DNA of 64,000 nt. It comes from Streptococcus hyointestinalis (GTDB lineage Bacteria > Bacillota > Bacilli > Lactobacillales > Streptococcaceae). This document shows positions 51,270-60,019 of this stretch, in pieces. The stretch spans positions 1,054,001 through 1,118,000 of the forward strand of contig NZ_JAAKGB010000001.1 of the NCBI RefSeq assembly GCF_011039275.1. Reading direction: 5' to 3'. The first letter of the stretch is position 1. The number at the start of each line of letters is the position of its first letter. A program made the translations under genes and the position numbers. The notes beneath the pieces are model-generated. The model saw only the letters and a list, made by a program, of their open reading frames with translations, was not told where the DNA came from and made no database searches.

Positions 51270-52631
51270 TCACTTATCCTTTAGTTCTTCAAATTTAGCT
51301 CGCATGGTTGGGTTTTTGCGGGTCAGTTTTTTCACGGAAACGTCTTCGAGCTTGTTATTAGCGAGACGCAGTTGGTTTTCAGAGGTCGTCAGTGCTGCCT
51401 TGACCGCTTCCATGCGCTTGATGGCTTTGTCAATCTCATCAATAGCTTTTTGGAAATTTTTACTTGCCGAATTGTAATTCTTGGCAAAAGCAGTCTTGAA
51501 AACATCCAAATCTTCCTCAAAGTGGGTGATGTCAATATTTTGCTCACGCATCAAAGCTAGTTCTTGCTTGTATTGTAGGGCGTTTAGGGCGGCATTTCTC
51601 AAGATGCCGATAAGCTGAATGAAAAACTGCGGACGAACCACATACATCTTGTCATACTTGTGACTGACATCGACAATCCCTGTATTGTAGTAGTCATTGT
51701 CCGCCTCAAGCATGGTCACAAGCACCGCATACTCACAATTTTTTTCACGGCGGTCCTTATCTAGCTCCTTGAAGAAATCCTCGTTTTTATGCTTTTTCTG
51801 CGTGTTATCCGCTTCGTTTTTCATCTCAAACATGATGGATAGTATTTCAATACCATTGTCATCTGTTTCCCGATAGATGAAGTCTCCTTTTGAGCCACGG
51901 CTGGACACTTGATTGTCTTTTTCAAAGTAAGCATTTGGAAAGGCAATCTGGCGCACCTTGTTAAACTCCGTTTCCGCATAAATCTCTAGGCTCTCTCCGA
52001 TAGCCTTGGTGGATTGCTGAGCTTTGAAGTTTTTATAGAACTCGACTTGTTCATTGGCGGCTTTTAACTGAGCTTCGTACTGGTTTTTGACCTCAGAGAG
52101 CGACAGCGCCTGTTCTTTTTCTTGGAGTTGGAGCTGATTTTGCAGTGCATCTCGCTCTTTCTCGATAGCACTAACAGAGCTTTGCAGTTTATTTTCTTGC
52201 TCTAGTTGCCATTTGTCAAGCTGAGCTTGCATTTCCTTTAGCTGAATATCTTTTTTTGCCAACTGTTCAGCTAAGCTACGCTCATTATCTTTGATAAGTA
52301 GCGTCTTTTCAGCGTCAAACTGACTGATCTTAAAGCTCAAGTCCTTGATTTCTTGGTCTTTTTCAGATACAGCTTGAGTGAGTTTCAGCTCTTGCTGCTC
52401 TGCTAGCAGGGTAAGATTATGCTCAAGCTCCTCAATCGCCTTATCTTTTTGACTGAGTTTTTCTTGCAATTGATTTTTGGCTTTTTCTTCTAAAAGGGCT
52501 GTCTCACGCTCTAGGCGCTCATGCACTTCCTTTTCAAAAGCATCGCTACGCACCTGTGCTAAAAGCTGGCTGTATTCGGATTCATTGATAGTAAAAACGG
52601 TGCCACAATGTGGGCATTTAATCGTGTTCAT
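51270..52631 (-). CDS. DUF2130 protein: zinc finger, coiled coil and PD-(D/E)XK-like nuclease domain
   Basis: 453 residues. It starts with a CPHCGTVF half-zinc-finger (about 5-12), followed by a long Gln/Glu/Lys coiled coil (about 40-225). The C-terminal domain has GSKGDFIY, then FEMKNEAD (E-x-K) and KNCEYAVLVTMLE, a pattern like a PD-(D/E)XK nuclease core. DUF2130 proteins are widespread but uncharacterised. A DNA-maintenance or defence role is possible. First gene before the GNAT gene. Confidence 0.88.
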   Translation of the reverse strand: MNTIKCPHCGTVFTINESEYSQLLAQVRSDAFEKEVHERLERETALLEEKAKNQLQEKLSQKDKAIEELEHNLTLLAEQQELKLTQAVSEKDQEIKDLSFKISQFDAEKTLLIKDNERSLAEQLAKKDIQLKEMQAQLDKWQLEQENKLQSSVSAIEKERDALQNQLQLQEKEQALSLSEVKNQYEAQLKAANEQVEFYKNFKAQQSTKAIGESLEIYAETEFNKVRQIAFPNAYFEKDNQVSSRGSKGDFIYRETDDNGIEILSIMFEMKNEADNTQKKHKNEDFFKELDKDRREKNCEYAVLVTMLEADNDYYNTGIVDVSHKYDKMYVVRPQFFIQLIGILRNAALNALQYKQELALMREQNIDITHFEEDLDVFKTAFAKNYNSASKNFQKAIDEIDKAIKRMEAVKAALTTSENQLRLANNKLEDVSVKKLTRKNPTMRAKFEELKDK

Positions 52632-52662
52632 AGGCTTCTCCTTTTTGATGTAGAAAAAGAAG

Positions 52663-52686
52663 CGAGATGACCTCGCTTGCTTTTCC
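52663..52686 (-). terminator. terminator of folE
   Basis: AAGCGAG / CTCGCTT stem with a five-base loop, T run on the - strand, directly after the folE stop codon. Confidence 0.85.
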
Positions 52687-53250
52687 CTACCCTAATTTCA
52701 ATAAGGTCAATAATTCTTGACGCAAGAGGGCGTCTTTTTGGTAACACCCTCGGCTAGCGGTTGTTATGGTTTTGCTACCTGGCTTTTTAATACCGCGCAT
52801 GGTCATGCACATATGCTCAGCTTCCACAAAGACATACACCCCTTGTGGCTTTAGCGCCTGCTCAATACCATCTGCAATCTCTGCAGTCAATCTCTCCTGC
52901 ACCTGCGGACGCTTGCTTGCCGTCTCGACACAGCGGGCTAACTTGCTAAGACCAGTCACTTGTCCATCTGTGTTTGGCAGGTAAGCGATATGGGCTTTTC
53001 CGTAGAAAGGCACCAAGTGGTGCTCACACATGGAGTAAAAGGGAATATCACGCACGATGACCGCCTCACCATTGCCTTCATTGAAAACAGCTGTAAACTC
53101 ATCTTTTGGGTCTTTATGCAAGCCCTGCCACATTTCTTGGTACATGCGAACCACACGAGCCGGGGTCTCTTTTAGCCCCTCACGCTCTGGATTTTCCCCC
53201 AAGGCTTCAAGAAGTTGATAAACTGCCTGCTCTGCCTTTTCTAAGTCCAT
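52687..53250 (-). CDS. folE: GTP cyclohydrolase I
   Basis: 187 residues. First step of folate (and queuosine) synthesis, GTP to dihydroneopterin triphosphate. Zinc ligands are in [10 protein letters not shown] and CMTMRG; the catalytic segment is [21 protein letters not shown]. Complete and standard length. It stands alone here rather than within a fol operon, so it may be a second copy or a moved gene. Confidence 0.96.
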   Translation of the reverse strand: MDLEKAEQAVYQLLEALGENPEREGLKETPARVVRMYQEMWQGLHKDPKDEFTAVFNEGNGEAVIVRDIPFYSMCEHHLVPFYGKAHIAYLPNTDGQVTGLSKLARCVETASKRPQVQERLTAEIADGIEQALKPQGVYVFVEAEHMCMTMRGIKKPGSKTITTASRGCYQKDALLRQELLTLLKLG

Positions 53251-53344
53251 AACAACCTACTTTCTAAACACTAATCTATACTTTATAATTACTGTCAAAA
53301 TATGCTTTATTCTACCATAAGTCTCTAAACAGGGCAAGCACCCT

Positions 53345-53914
53345 CTATAAAAAGAGCTGGCGCTCAATATCTGCTTGGATTTTCTCCCACTCTTGATTGG
53401 CACGGGCTAGTTTACGCTTATAGTCTGCTAACCCCTGCACATAGCGTTGCGCCATATAGCTTTGCTTGACAGGTTGGGTATTTGGTATTTTAATACTAGA
53501 TAATTCTTTGGTATTGATATTCATCACAGCACGTCCGTGGTCTGCTGCTTTTAGCTGACGTCTGCCCTCTTCGGAGTCCAGAAAGAACTTTAGATAGTAA
53601 CCGTTAGTCCCTTCTTTGGGGCGCAAAACAGTGATGTTGGCACTAGCAACAACAGGAAACTCCTGCCCCTCAAAAACGGCTACCTTGTGCTGTGTTCCCT
53701 TTGAAGCGACAAGGACATCCCCTGCTTCTAGTAAATAGTGCGAGAGCGTCTTTGTATCTGCTGCAAAAGTCCGCAGAGCTTCATAGGCAATGCCTAGCGG
53801 GGTCATATCAACCAAATTGATAATAGCCACTTCGCCCGGTTCAGCCTTGGCTGGCACTGCTTTTCCCTTAAAAATATCGGCAAGCTCAGACAAAAGAGAA
53901 TAATCCTTTGGCAT
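53345..53914 (-). CDS. solitary half-length HsdS-like (type I restriction specificity) protein
   Basis: 189 residues. It has one target-recognition-like domain (LSELADIFKGKAVPAK, LLEAGDVLVASKGTQHKVAVFEG, VVASANITVLRPK, YYLKFFLDSEEGRRQLKAADHGRAVMNINTKELSSIKIP) and one terminal helix (YMAQRYVQGLADYKRKLARANQEW). Full HsdS proteins have two of each and about 400 residues. No hsdM or hsdR is in the window. It may be an orphan DNA-binding protein or the remnant of a restriction system. Confidence 0.82.
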   Translation of the reverse strand: MPKDYSLLSELADIFKGKAVPAKAEPGEVAIINLVDMTPLGIAYEALRTFAADTKTLSHYLLEAGDVLVASKGTQHKVAVFEGQEFPVVASANITVLRPKEGTNGYYLKFFLDSEEGRRQLKAADHGRAVMNINTKELSSIKIPNTQPVKQSYMAQRYVQGLADYKRKLARANQEWEKIQADIERQLFL

Positions 53915-53988
53915 CTCAAATAACTCCTCCTCAATAACTCTTTTAGTATTATAACATTATTTTAAGATTTGGTCATCTCTTTCGACAA

Positions 53989-54014
53989 AAAAGACTAGAG
54001 TCTATCTAGTCTTT
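53989..54014 (-). terminator. terminator of the TMEM175-like gene
   Basis: AAAGACTAGA against TCTAGTCTTT, overlapping the stop region at 54006, with a T run on the - strand. Confidence 0.75.
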
Positions 54015-54575
54015 AATGGATCTTGGAATAATGAGAACCAGCGCTGTGATGAAAACAGACCACATCATAGCAGATGGTAATAAAGTTAAGGTCAGCAATA
54101 AGCCAATCACTTTGATAATAATATCTAACGCCATAACCTTGTCATTATGACTGACGATGACTTTTTGATCCTTATCGTGGTGGATAGGTACTTTAGCCAG
54201 CTCGTCATACATCCAGACGTTTGTGAAAGTCACTAGCAGAACAACGATACCATAGACCGCTTGTCCAACAGGATTGTAAAAGTCAGAAGCGACGATACTC
54301 GTCACATAAGGAAAGAAAGAGGCAAAGAACAATAAGAGTATGGAAATCCAAACCAGCTTATTGTTGATTCGCTTGACACCATCCCAAGAGTGGTGCATAT
54401 TAACCCACATAGTGCCTAGCCAGAAAAAGGAAATGGTGTAGGCAAGAAAATTCATCCGCAAGTCCCAAAATCCTTGCCAAGAAATGTGCTCTGGCTTTTC
54501 AAGCTCTAAGACCAAGATGGTCATGATAATGGCTAAAACAGCATCTGTAAAAGCTACAAGGCGTTCTTTGTTCAT
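54006..54575 (-). CDS. TMEM175-family potassium channel-like protein
   Basis: 189 residues. The family signature RLVAFTDAVLAIIMTILVLELE lies at residues 4-25, with threonine in place of the usual serine. Five or six further membrane segments follow, including FWLGTMWVNMHHSWDGV. Bacterial TMEM175 proteins conduct K+. Single gene without obvious partners. Confidence 0.9.
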   Translation of the reverse strand: MNKERLVAFTDAVLAIIMTILVLELEKPEHISWQGFWDLRMNFLAYTISFFWLGTMWVNMHHSWDGVKRINNKLVWISILLLFFASFFPYVTSIVASDFYNPVGQAVYGIVVLLVTFTNVWMYDELAKVPIHHDKDQKVIVSHNDKVMALDIIIKVIGLLLTLTLLPSAMMWSVFITALVLIIPRSIKD

Positions 54576-54644
54576 CCTAATTTATGTCTCCTTTTTGCTA
54601 AGTGATTTTCATTTTACCGCAATTTGAGACGATTGTAAAGGGGA

Positions 54645-57269
54645 CTAATCCACGGATTTCAACGCTTCTAGCATATCCACACGACGCAAGCGTCTATTAA
54701 CCATAAAGCCTAAAATAAGAAGGATAAGGATAATCGTGATAATAGGCGTTGCATAAATGCTGAGTCCAACTTCTGTTCCAAACAGGATACTACTTGAGCC
54801 AATCATGCCCATGATGACTTGATGGAGGATTTTTCCTGCCACAAGACCAAGCAGGATACCGATAAGAGAAAGGCTGATGGTCTCACGGTAAATGTACATG
54901 GTCACTTCATTATTGTAAAAACCAAGTACCTTAATCGTTGAAAGTTCACGAATGCGCTCGGCAACGTTGATGTTAGTCAGATTGTAGAGGATAACAACAG
55001 CCAGCATGACAGAGACAATCACAAGGATGGTCATAGCGCCGTTTAAGAACTTGACAACAGACTGCACGGTCTTAATCAAGGAAGTATTTTGCAGAACGGC
55101 TGTGACATTATCCTCTTTTAAGAGTTTTGTGGCTTGGTCAGCGATGTTGCTTGACGAAGCATTTTTAAGCTTGATAAAGTAGGCGTTTGTGCTTGCTTTT
55201 TCGCCAAACAGCTTTTGATAGTAGCTATCTGTCATAAAGAGATAATGTCCGACATTCATCTCGGCGATAGCTGCTATCTTGACCTTTCTTTTTTTGCCGC
55301 TATCATCCCTTATGCTAATGCTGTCTCCTGCTTTTACCTTATAGAGTTTAGCAAGTTTCTCTGAGATGATAGCGCCTTTGTCTGACAAGTGCAACGCTTT
55401 TTTCGTTTTGGCGTCTTTAAGATTGACAAATGAGCCAAAGTCTTTGCTACTTGTCGCCATGACAGAGACGGTTTGCTTGTCTGTGACGCCCGAGATGGTC
55501 TCAGTCAAGCTCGTGTAGGTGATACCTTTTTCCTTAGAGACGTCTTTAGAGTCTAGAAATTTATCTAGAGACGCTGAGGTTTGACCGTTTGTAACAACCA
55601 TCATGTCATAAGGCATCAAGGTTTTGAATTGATTGTCCACGACCTTCCCTAGAGAGGACTGGATACCAAGCCCTGCAAAGAGGAGGGAGACTGAACCTGC
55701 AACTCCAAAAACGGTCATCAACATCCGTGTTTTATAACGGAAGATATTGCGCACGGTCACCTTATGCGTAAAGCTGAGGCGGTTCCAGATAAATGGCAGG
55801 TGCTCCAGCCACACTTTAGCCCCCTTAACAGGAGGTTTTGGAAGTAAGAGCTGAGAGGGCTTTTCGCTAAGCTCACGCCTAGCAATGAGATAGGCAGGCA
55901 GAACCGCACTGATGAGCCCAAGGAAAACAGCAAGGAGCGTATAAGACCAGTAAAAAGCATAATGGGTACTGCCTATGGTCATACTGCTAGTGATGATTTC
56001 AGCGATGATACGAGACAGAAGATAATGCCCAGCGACAATCCCAATCAGCGTTCCAATCATGGACGCCACAAAACCATAGATGACAAATTTTAATATCACG
56101 GCTTTATTGTCATAACCAAGCGCCTTTAAAATCCCTGAGTTGGTCCGCTCTTCATCGACAAAGCGGGTCATGGTCGTAAAGGTCACAAGCGCAGCCACCA
56201 GATAGAGCACAACAGGAAAGAGATTGCCGATACTGCTGATACTGTCTGTACTAGAGCCGTAGGTTTCATAGCCTTCACCACCAGGTAGCGTCGAGCGGGT
56301 ATAGCTGGTGTAGCTAGGCTTGGTGAGTGCCTGCATATCCGCTTTAGCGCTAGCTAGTGCTTTTTCATTGCTAGTGATGGTGGCTTTTGCTTGGGTGAGT
56401 TGTGTTTGAAGCGCAGCTGCTTGTTCTTCTGGCAAGCTTGATAGAAGTGCTTCCTGCTGAGCAACTTGTGCTTTTGCTGCGTCTAGCTGTTTCTGACTGG
56501 CATCAATTTGGCTTTGGGCGCTTGATTTTAGGCTAGACAGACGCTTCTCACCATTGTCTGCTAACAGCTTATCTAGTGCTTTTTGGTGTTTGGCTAATTT
56601 TTTGCTGTAAGTGTCAGTAAAAGGATTGAGTGCCTTTAAATCCTTGTAGCGTATGCGGGCAATGGTATAAACGTCGCTAGAAAATGCTGACGGTGCTACA
56701 ATGGCATAACTTGATAGCAAGCCATCTCCAGCAGTTGAGGAGCCAAGACTGGTCGTTGAGAGAATCTCAGAAGAATTGGCAAAACCAACGACTGTGAAAG
56801 TGCTCTTTTTCAGCGACTTTGTTTGCCCTTGTGAAAAGGTAATGGTATCTCCAATTTTGTAAGTGCCTTTTAGCGGTGCCGAGAAGACAATCTCGCTTGA
56901 TGTCTTGGCAAAACGCCCTGACACCAGCTCAAAGGTCGAGATGTCCTTGGTCTTTGAAAAGACCCGCACAGCGTCATCTGTGCCTTTGATGGTCACATCC
57001 GTCAAGTAACCATACTCGACGGTGGCACCTTTGATACTGCTCAGCTCTTTTTGATCATCGCTCGATAAACCATAGTCTGACATGACCGCTAGGTCCATGG
57101 TGTTGTGCTTTTTGAGATAGCTGCTCGCTGTGGACTGCATGTCTGGTCCTGTCACCTTTAGCCCGACAAGAGCAAAAGAACCTAACATCATCAGTAACAT
57201 AATGGACAAAAAACGTCCCTTAGACTTGCCAAAAGCACGTCTAATATCTTTCCAATAAGTCTGTTTCAT
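54645..57269 (-). CDS. FtsX-type ABC transporter permease with extracellular coiled coil
   Basis: 874 residues. It starts MKQTYWKDIRRAFGKSKGRFLSIMLLMMLGS. Two MacB-PCD/FtsX halves are separated by several membrane segments. The first extracellular region (about 220-315) is a Gln/Ala-rich coiled coil (AQSQIDASQKQLDAAKAQVAQQEALLSSLPEEQ). The last segments end in RLRRVDMLEALKSVD. Likely an exporter or envelope stress transporter. The ATPase gene lies just upstream (8-base gap), and a TetR repressor is divergent. Confidence 0.93.
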   Translation of the reverse strand: MKQTYWKDIRRAFGKSKGRFLSIMLLMMLGSFALVGLKVTGPDMQSTASSYLKKHNTMDLAVMSDYGLSSDDQKELSSIKGATVEYGYLTDVTIKGTDDAVRVFSKTKDISTFELVSGRFAKTSSEIVFSAPLKGTYKIGDTITFSQGQTKSLKKSTFTVVGFANSSEILSTTSLGSSTAGDGLLSSYAIVAPSAFSSDVYTIARIRYKDLKALNPFTDTYSKKLAKHQKALDKLLADNGEKRLSSLKSSAQSQIDASQKQLDAAKAQVAQQEALLSSLPEEQAAALQTQLTQAKATITSNEKALASAKADMQALTKPSYTSYTRSTLPGGEGYETYGSSTDSISSIGNLFPVVLYLVAALVTFTTMTRFVDEERTNSGILKALGYDNKAVILKFVIYGFVASMIGTLIGIVAGHYLLSRIIAEIITSSMTIGSTHYAFYWSYTLLAVFLGLISAVLPAYLIARRELSEKPSQLLLPKPPVKGAKVWLEHLPFIWNRLSFTHKVTVRNIFRYKTRMLMTVFGVAGSVSLLFAGLGIQSSLGKVVDNQFKTLMPYDMMVVTNGQTSASLDKFLDSKDVSKEKGITYTSLTETISGVTDKQTVSVMATSSKDFGSFVNLKDAKTKKALHLSDKGAIISEKLAKLYKVKAGDSISIRDDSGKKRKVKIAAIAEMNVGHYLFMTDSYYQKLFGEKASTNAYFIKLKNASSSNIADQATKLLKEDNVTAVLQNTSLIKTVQSVVKFLNGAMTILVIVSVMLAVVILYNLTNINVAERIRELSTIKVLGFYNNEVTMYIYRETISLSLIGILLGLVAGKILHQVIMGMIGSSSILFGTEVGLSIYATPIITIILILLILGFMVNRRLRRVDMLEALKSVD

Positions 57270-57277
57270 AAGCTCTC

Positions 57278-57979
57278 CTAATATTCTAAGGTGTCAATAT
57301 CCTGCGGATGACTGTTGAGCTCAATGCTGCTCACACGAGCGTCGTGCATGTGAATGACACGGTCTGCAATCGGAGCAAGAGCTGAATTGTGCGTGACGAT
57401 AATAACAGTCGCACCCTCTTTGCGAGACATGTTTTGCAAGATTTTCAGCACCTGCTTTCCTGTCTGATAGTCAAGCGCTCCTGTCGGCTCATCACAGAGG
57501 AGAAGCTTTGGATTTTTAGCGACAGCCCTTGCGATAGACACCCGCTGCTGCTCACCACCAGATAGCTGCGCTGGGAAATTATTGATACGCTTTTCCAAGC
57601 CGACATCGGCTAGTGTCTCTGCAGCATCTCTAGCATCCGCTACAATCTCAGAAGCCAACTCCACGTTTTCTTTGGCGGTCAAGTTGGGCACCAGATTGTA
57701 AAACTGAAAAACAAAGCCGACGTCATTGCGTCTGTAGGTGGTCAGCTCTTTTGCAGAATAGCCAGAAATGTCCTTACCGTCAATGATGACCTGTCCTTCG
57801 TCGTTGGTGTCCATACCACCTAGAATGTTTAGCACCGTTGACTTTCCAGCCCCAGACGAGCCAAGAATAATCACAAGCTCTCCCTTTTCAATCGCAAAAT
57901 TGATGTCGTTATTGGCGACAATCTCCGATTCTCCCACCTGATAACGCTTGTAGGAATGTTTCATTTCGATATAAGCCAT
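57278..57979 (-). CDS. ABC transporter ATP-binding protein, MacB/LolD type
   Basis: 233 residues. Walker [10 protein letters not shown] (about 38-46), signature [14 protein letters not shown], Walker [13 protein letters not shown], switch histidine in VIIVTHNS. Powers the FtsX-type permease. Its start region is covered by TetR-like operators shared with the divergent regulator. Confidence 0.95.
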   Translation of the reverse strand: MAYIEMKHSYKRYQVGESEIVANNDINFAIEKGELVIILGSSGAGKSTVLNILGGMDTNDEGQVIIDGKDISGYSAKELTTYRRNDVGFVFQFYNLVPNLTAKENVELASEIVADARDAAETLADVGLEKRINNFPAQLSGGEQQRVSIARAVAKNPKLLLCDEPTGALDYQTGKQVLKILQNMSRKEGATVIIVTHNSALAPIADRVIHMHDARVSSIELNSHPQDIDTLEY

Positions 57980-58002
57980 TAGAACTCCTTCTCTCTAATT
58001 TT

Positions 58003-58088
58003 AACACTGTGTTGATTTAAGTTTAACATTATTATATAATGAAAAAGTGAACAGAACAAGAACAAAAATCAACAAAGTGTTGATTTAA
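58003..58088. promoter_or_regulatory. divergent control region with two TetR-like operators
   Basis: GTGTTGATTTAA occurs at 58009-58020 and 58077-58088. The second copy is part of the palindrome AATCAACAaagTGTTGATT (58067-58085); the first abuts the short dyad AACACtGTGTT (58003-58013). A -10 TATAAT lies between them (about 58034-58039). They probably bind the adjacent TetR protein. Confidence 0.7.
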
Positions 58089-58099
58089 AAAAGGGACTT

Positions 58100-58648
58100 A
58101 TGGCTGCAAAACGACACACTGAAACCAAAACTTATCTCAAGGACGCTCTGGCTCGCCTGCTCCTTGAGAAGCGCTTTGAGGACATCACCGTCTCTGACCT
58201 CACCCAGACGGCAGGTATCAATCGTGGCACTTTTTATCTGCATTTTACCGATAAATACGACATGATGGAGCAGTTCAAATGTGATATTTTAGACGATATG
58301 TTTGCCCTACTCAAGTGTAATTTTGACAATGAGCTAGAGACGAGACAGGTCCTTGAGCAAGGGTTAGAGTATCTCAAAGAGCACTTCGACTTTATCTATG
58401 CCGTCTCAAAGTCCAGCTATGTCAATTTCCCGCAGACCATCAAGGATTTCTCGCACCACTATCTCTTGCAGATAAACAACTATGATAGAGAGCCCATCAC
58501 CGAGCATTATCACATTCCTGCCGATTATGCTATGGAGGTGCATTTAGCTATCATTGAGAGTATCATCTCGCACTGGGTGGCAAATGGTGGTAAGGAAAGC
58601 CCAAAAGAGGTCACGCACATCATCCTCCAAGCACTTCGCTTGTATTAA
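58100..58648 (+). CDS. TetR/AcrR-family repressor
   Basis: 182 residues. HTH at about 20-55 (FEDITVSDLTQTAGINRGTFYLHFTDKYDMMEQF). The C-terminal ligand-binding helices are family-typical and divergent. It is transcribed away from the ABC transporter genes, with shared operator sites between them, so it most likely represses that transporter and itself. Confidence 0.94.
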   Translation: MAAKRHTETKTYLKDALARLLLEKRFEDITVSDLTQTAGINRGTFYLHFTDKYDMMEQFKCDILDDMFALLKCNFDNELETRQVLEQGLEYLKEHFDFIYAVSKSSYVNFPQTIKDFSHHYLLQINNYDREPITEHYHIPADYAMEVHLAIIESIISHWVANGGKESPKEVTHIILQALRLY

Positions 58649-58678
58649 AAAATCCATTCCAGTCGGAATGGATTTTTC
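58649..58678. terminator. bidirectional terminator between tetR-like gene and tpx
   Basis: AAAAATCCATTC / GGAATGGATTTTT with loop CAGTC serves both convergent genes. Confidence 0.88.
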
Positions 58679-58682
58679 TATC

Positions 58683-59177
58683 TCAATGAAGCGCCTTAAC
58701 GGCTTCAATGGCTTTGTCATAGTTTGGCTCAGAGTTGACATTGTCAAGATACTCTGTATAGACCACTTTGTTATCCTTATCAAGAACAAGAACGGCACGT
58801 GCCAACAGCTGCCACTCCTCCATCAATACGCCATAAGCCTTGCCAAATGAAGAGTCGACATAATCAGACAACATCACAGCATTTTCAAGCCCCTGTGCAC
58901 CGCACCAACGGGCTTGTGCAAAAGGTAGGTCTTTAGACACTGTAATCACGACTGTATCATCTAAGTCAGACAAGGTCTGGTTAAAAGTGCGTGTTTGCGT
59001 TGAGCAAATACCCGTATCAATAGATGGGATGATACTGATAACCTTGACTTTATCAGCAAAGTCTGAGAGAGATTTCTTTGTGAGGTCAGTCGTTGTAAGG
59101 GTAAAGTCTGGCGCTGTGCTGCCAACAGCAACCGCTTGACCTGCTAAGGTAACTGGTTTTCCTAAAAATGTCGTCAT
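58683..59177 (-). CDS. tpx: thiol peroxidase
   Basis: 164 residues, atypical 2-Cys peroxiredoxin. The peroxidatic cysteine is in [15 protein letters not shown] (about residue 58) and the resolving cysteine in [12 protein letters not shown] (about 92). Starts [13 protein letters not shown]. It reduces H2O2 and alkyl peroxides with thioredoxin, important in catalase-free streptococci. Single gene with an upstream -10-like region near 59200. Confidence 0.97.
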   Translation of the reverse strand: MTTFLGKPVTLAGQAVAVGSTAPDFTLTTTDLTKKSLSDFADKVKVISIIPSIDTGICSTQTRTFNQTLSDLDDTVVITVSKDLPFAQARWCGAQGLENAVMLSDYVDSSFGKAYGVLMEEWQLLARAVLVLDKDNKVVYTEYLDNVNSEPNYDKAIEAVKALH

Positions 59178-59245
59178 AAAAGTACCTTCTTCCTAGTAGA
59201 TACTCTCATTATAGCCCTTTTGCTGGCTTTTGACGATTATTTTGC

Positions 59246-60007
59246 CTAGAAGTTTTGATAAGTCTCAAAGAGCGTGAGGATTTTCTCTGGGATGGTTGCG
59301 GTGTCCTCGACTTGCTCGTCTGCGTAGTCTTTGAGCAAATGATAGGTACCGATTTGCACGCTGTACCGAGCAAGCTTAAACATGTCGATATCGTTTTTAT
59401 CATTGCCAAAGGCGACAAATTGATTGCCGATGATTTGCGAGAGAGTACTGGCTTTGGTGATACCATCTGGATTGAGATAGAGGCATTTTTCATTTTCATG
59501 ATAGCTGATATTGGCGAGCCCTGCCTTTTTCAATTCATCCGTAAGGAGCGGTAACAACTCCTCATGCTCACCCATGTAGAGCACCATTTTGATGGGATGA
59601 TGAAGCTGCGTAATGTCCAGTGCAGTCGCTAGGGACAAAGGGTCAACACTCTTGATAAAAGGCATCTTGTACGCCTTATGACTGGCATAGTTAAAGTCAT
59701 CATCCACAAAATAGGGAATGTGATAATGGTTGCAAAAGTCAACAGTCGTCTGAAAAACGGACTTGTCCAGACGGTGATAGGTAAAGAGCTTGCCCTTGTC
59801 ATAGACCACACCGCCGTTAAGCCCAATGACCATGTTCTGACTCAGCGACTCCCCTAAAACGTCAATGCAGTCCCGATAAGAACGTGCCGAAGCAAAGAGA
59901 AGCTCATGCCCAAAGTCAGGCGCCTGCCCTAGCGCTTCTTTGATAGAAGTGTCAATGGTAAAGCCATCAAAGCAAATCGTCCCATCTAAATCAAAAACAA
60001 AACGCAT
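59246..60007 (-). CDS. Cof-type HAD superfamily phosphatase
   Basis: 253 residues. HAD motif I FDLDGTICFDG (about 4-14), cap of the Cof type, motif IV FGNDKNDIDMF (about 203-213). Dephosphorylates small sugar phosphates or cofactors; substrate not clear. It begins 12 bases after the ABC-F gene and is cotranscribed with it. Confidence 0.92.
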   Translation of the reverse strand: MRFVFDLDGTICFDGFTIDTSIKEALGQAPDFGHELLFASARSYRDCIDVLGESLSQNMVIGLNGGVVYDKGKLFTYHRLDKSVFQTTVDFCNHYHIPYFVDDDFNYASHKAYKMPFIKSVDPLSLATALDITQLHHPIKMVLYMGEHEELLPLLTDELKKAGLANISYHENEKCLYLNPDGITKASTLSQIIGNQFVAFGNDKNDIDMFKLARYSVQIGTYHLLKDYADEQVEDTATIPEKILTLFETYQNF

Positions 60008-60019
60008 GACACACCTCTT

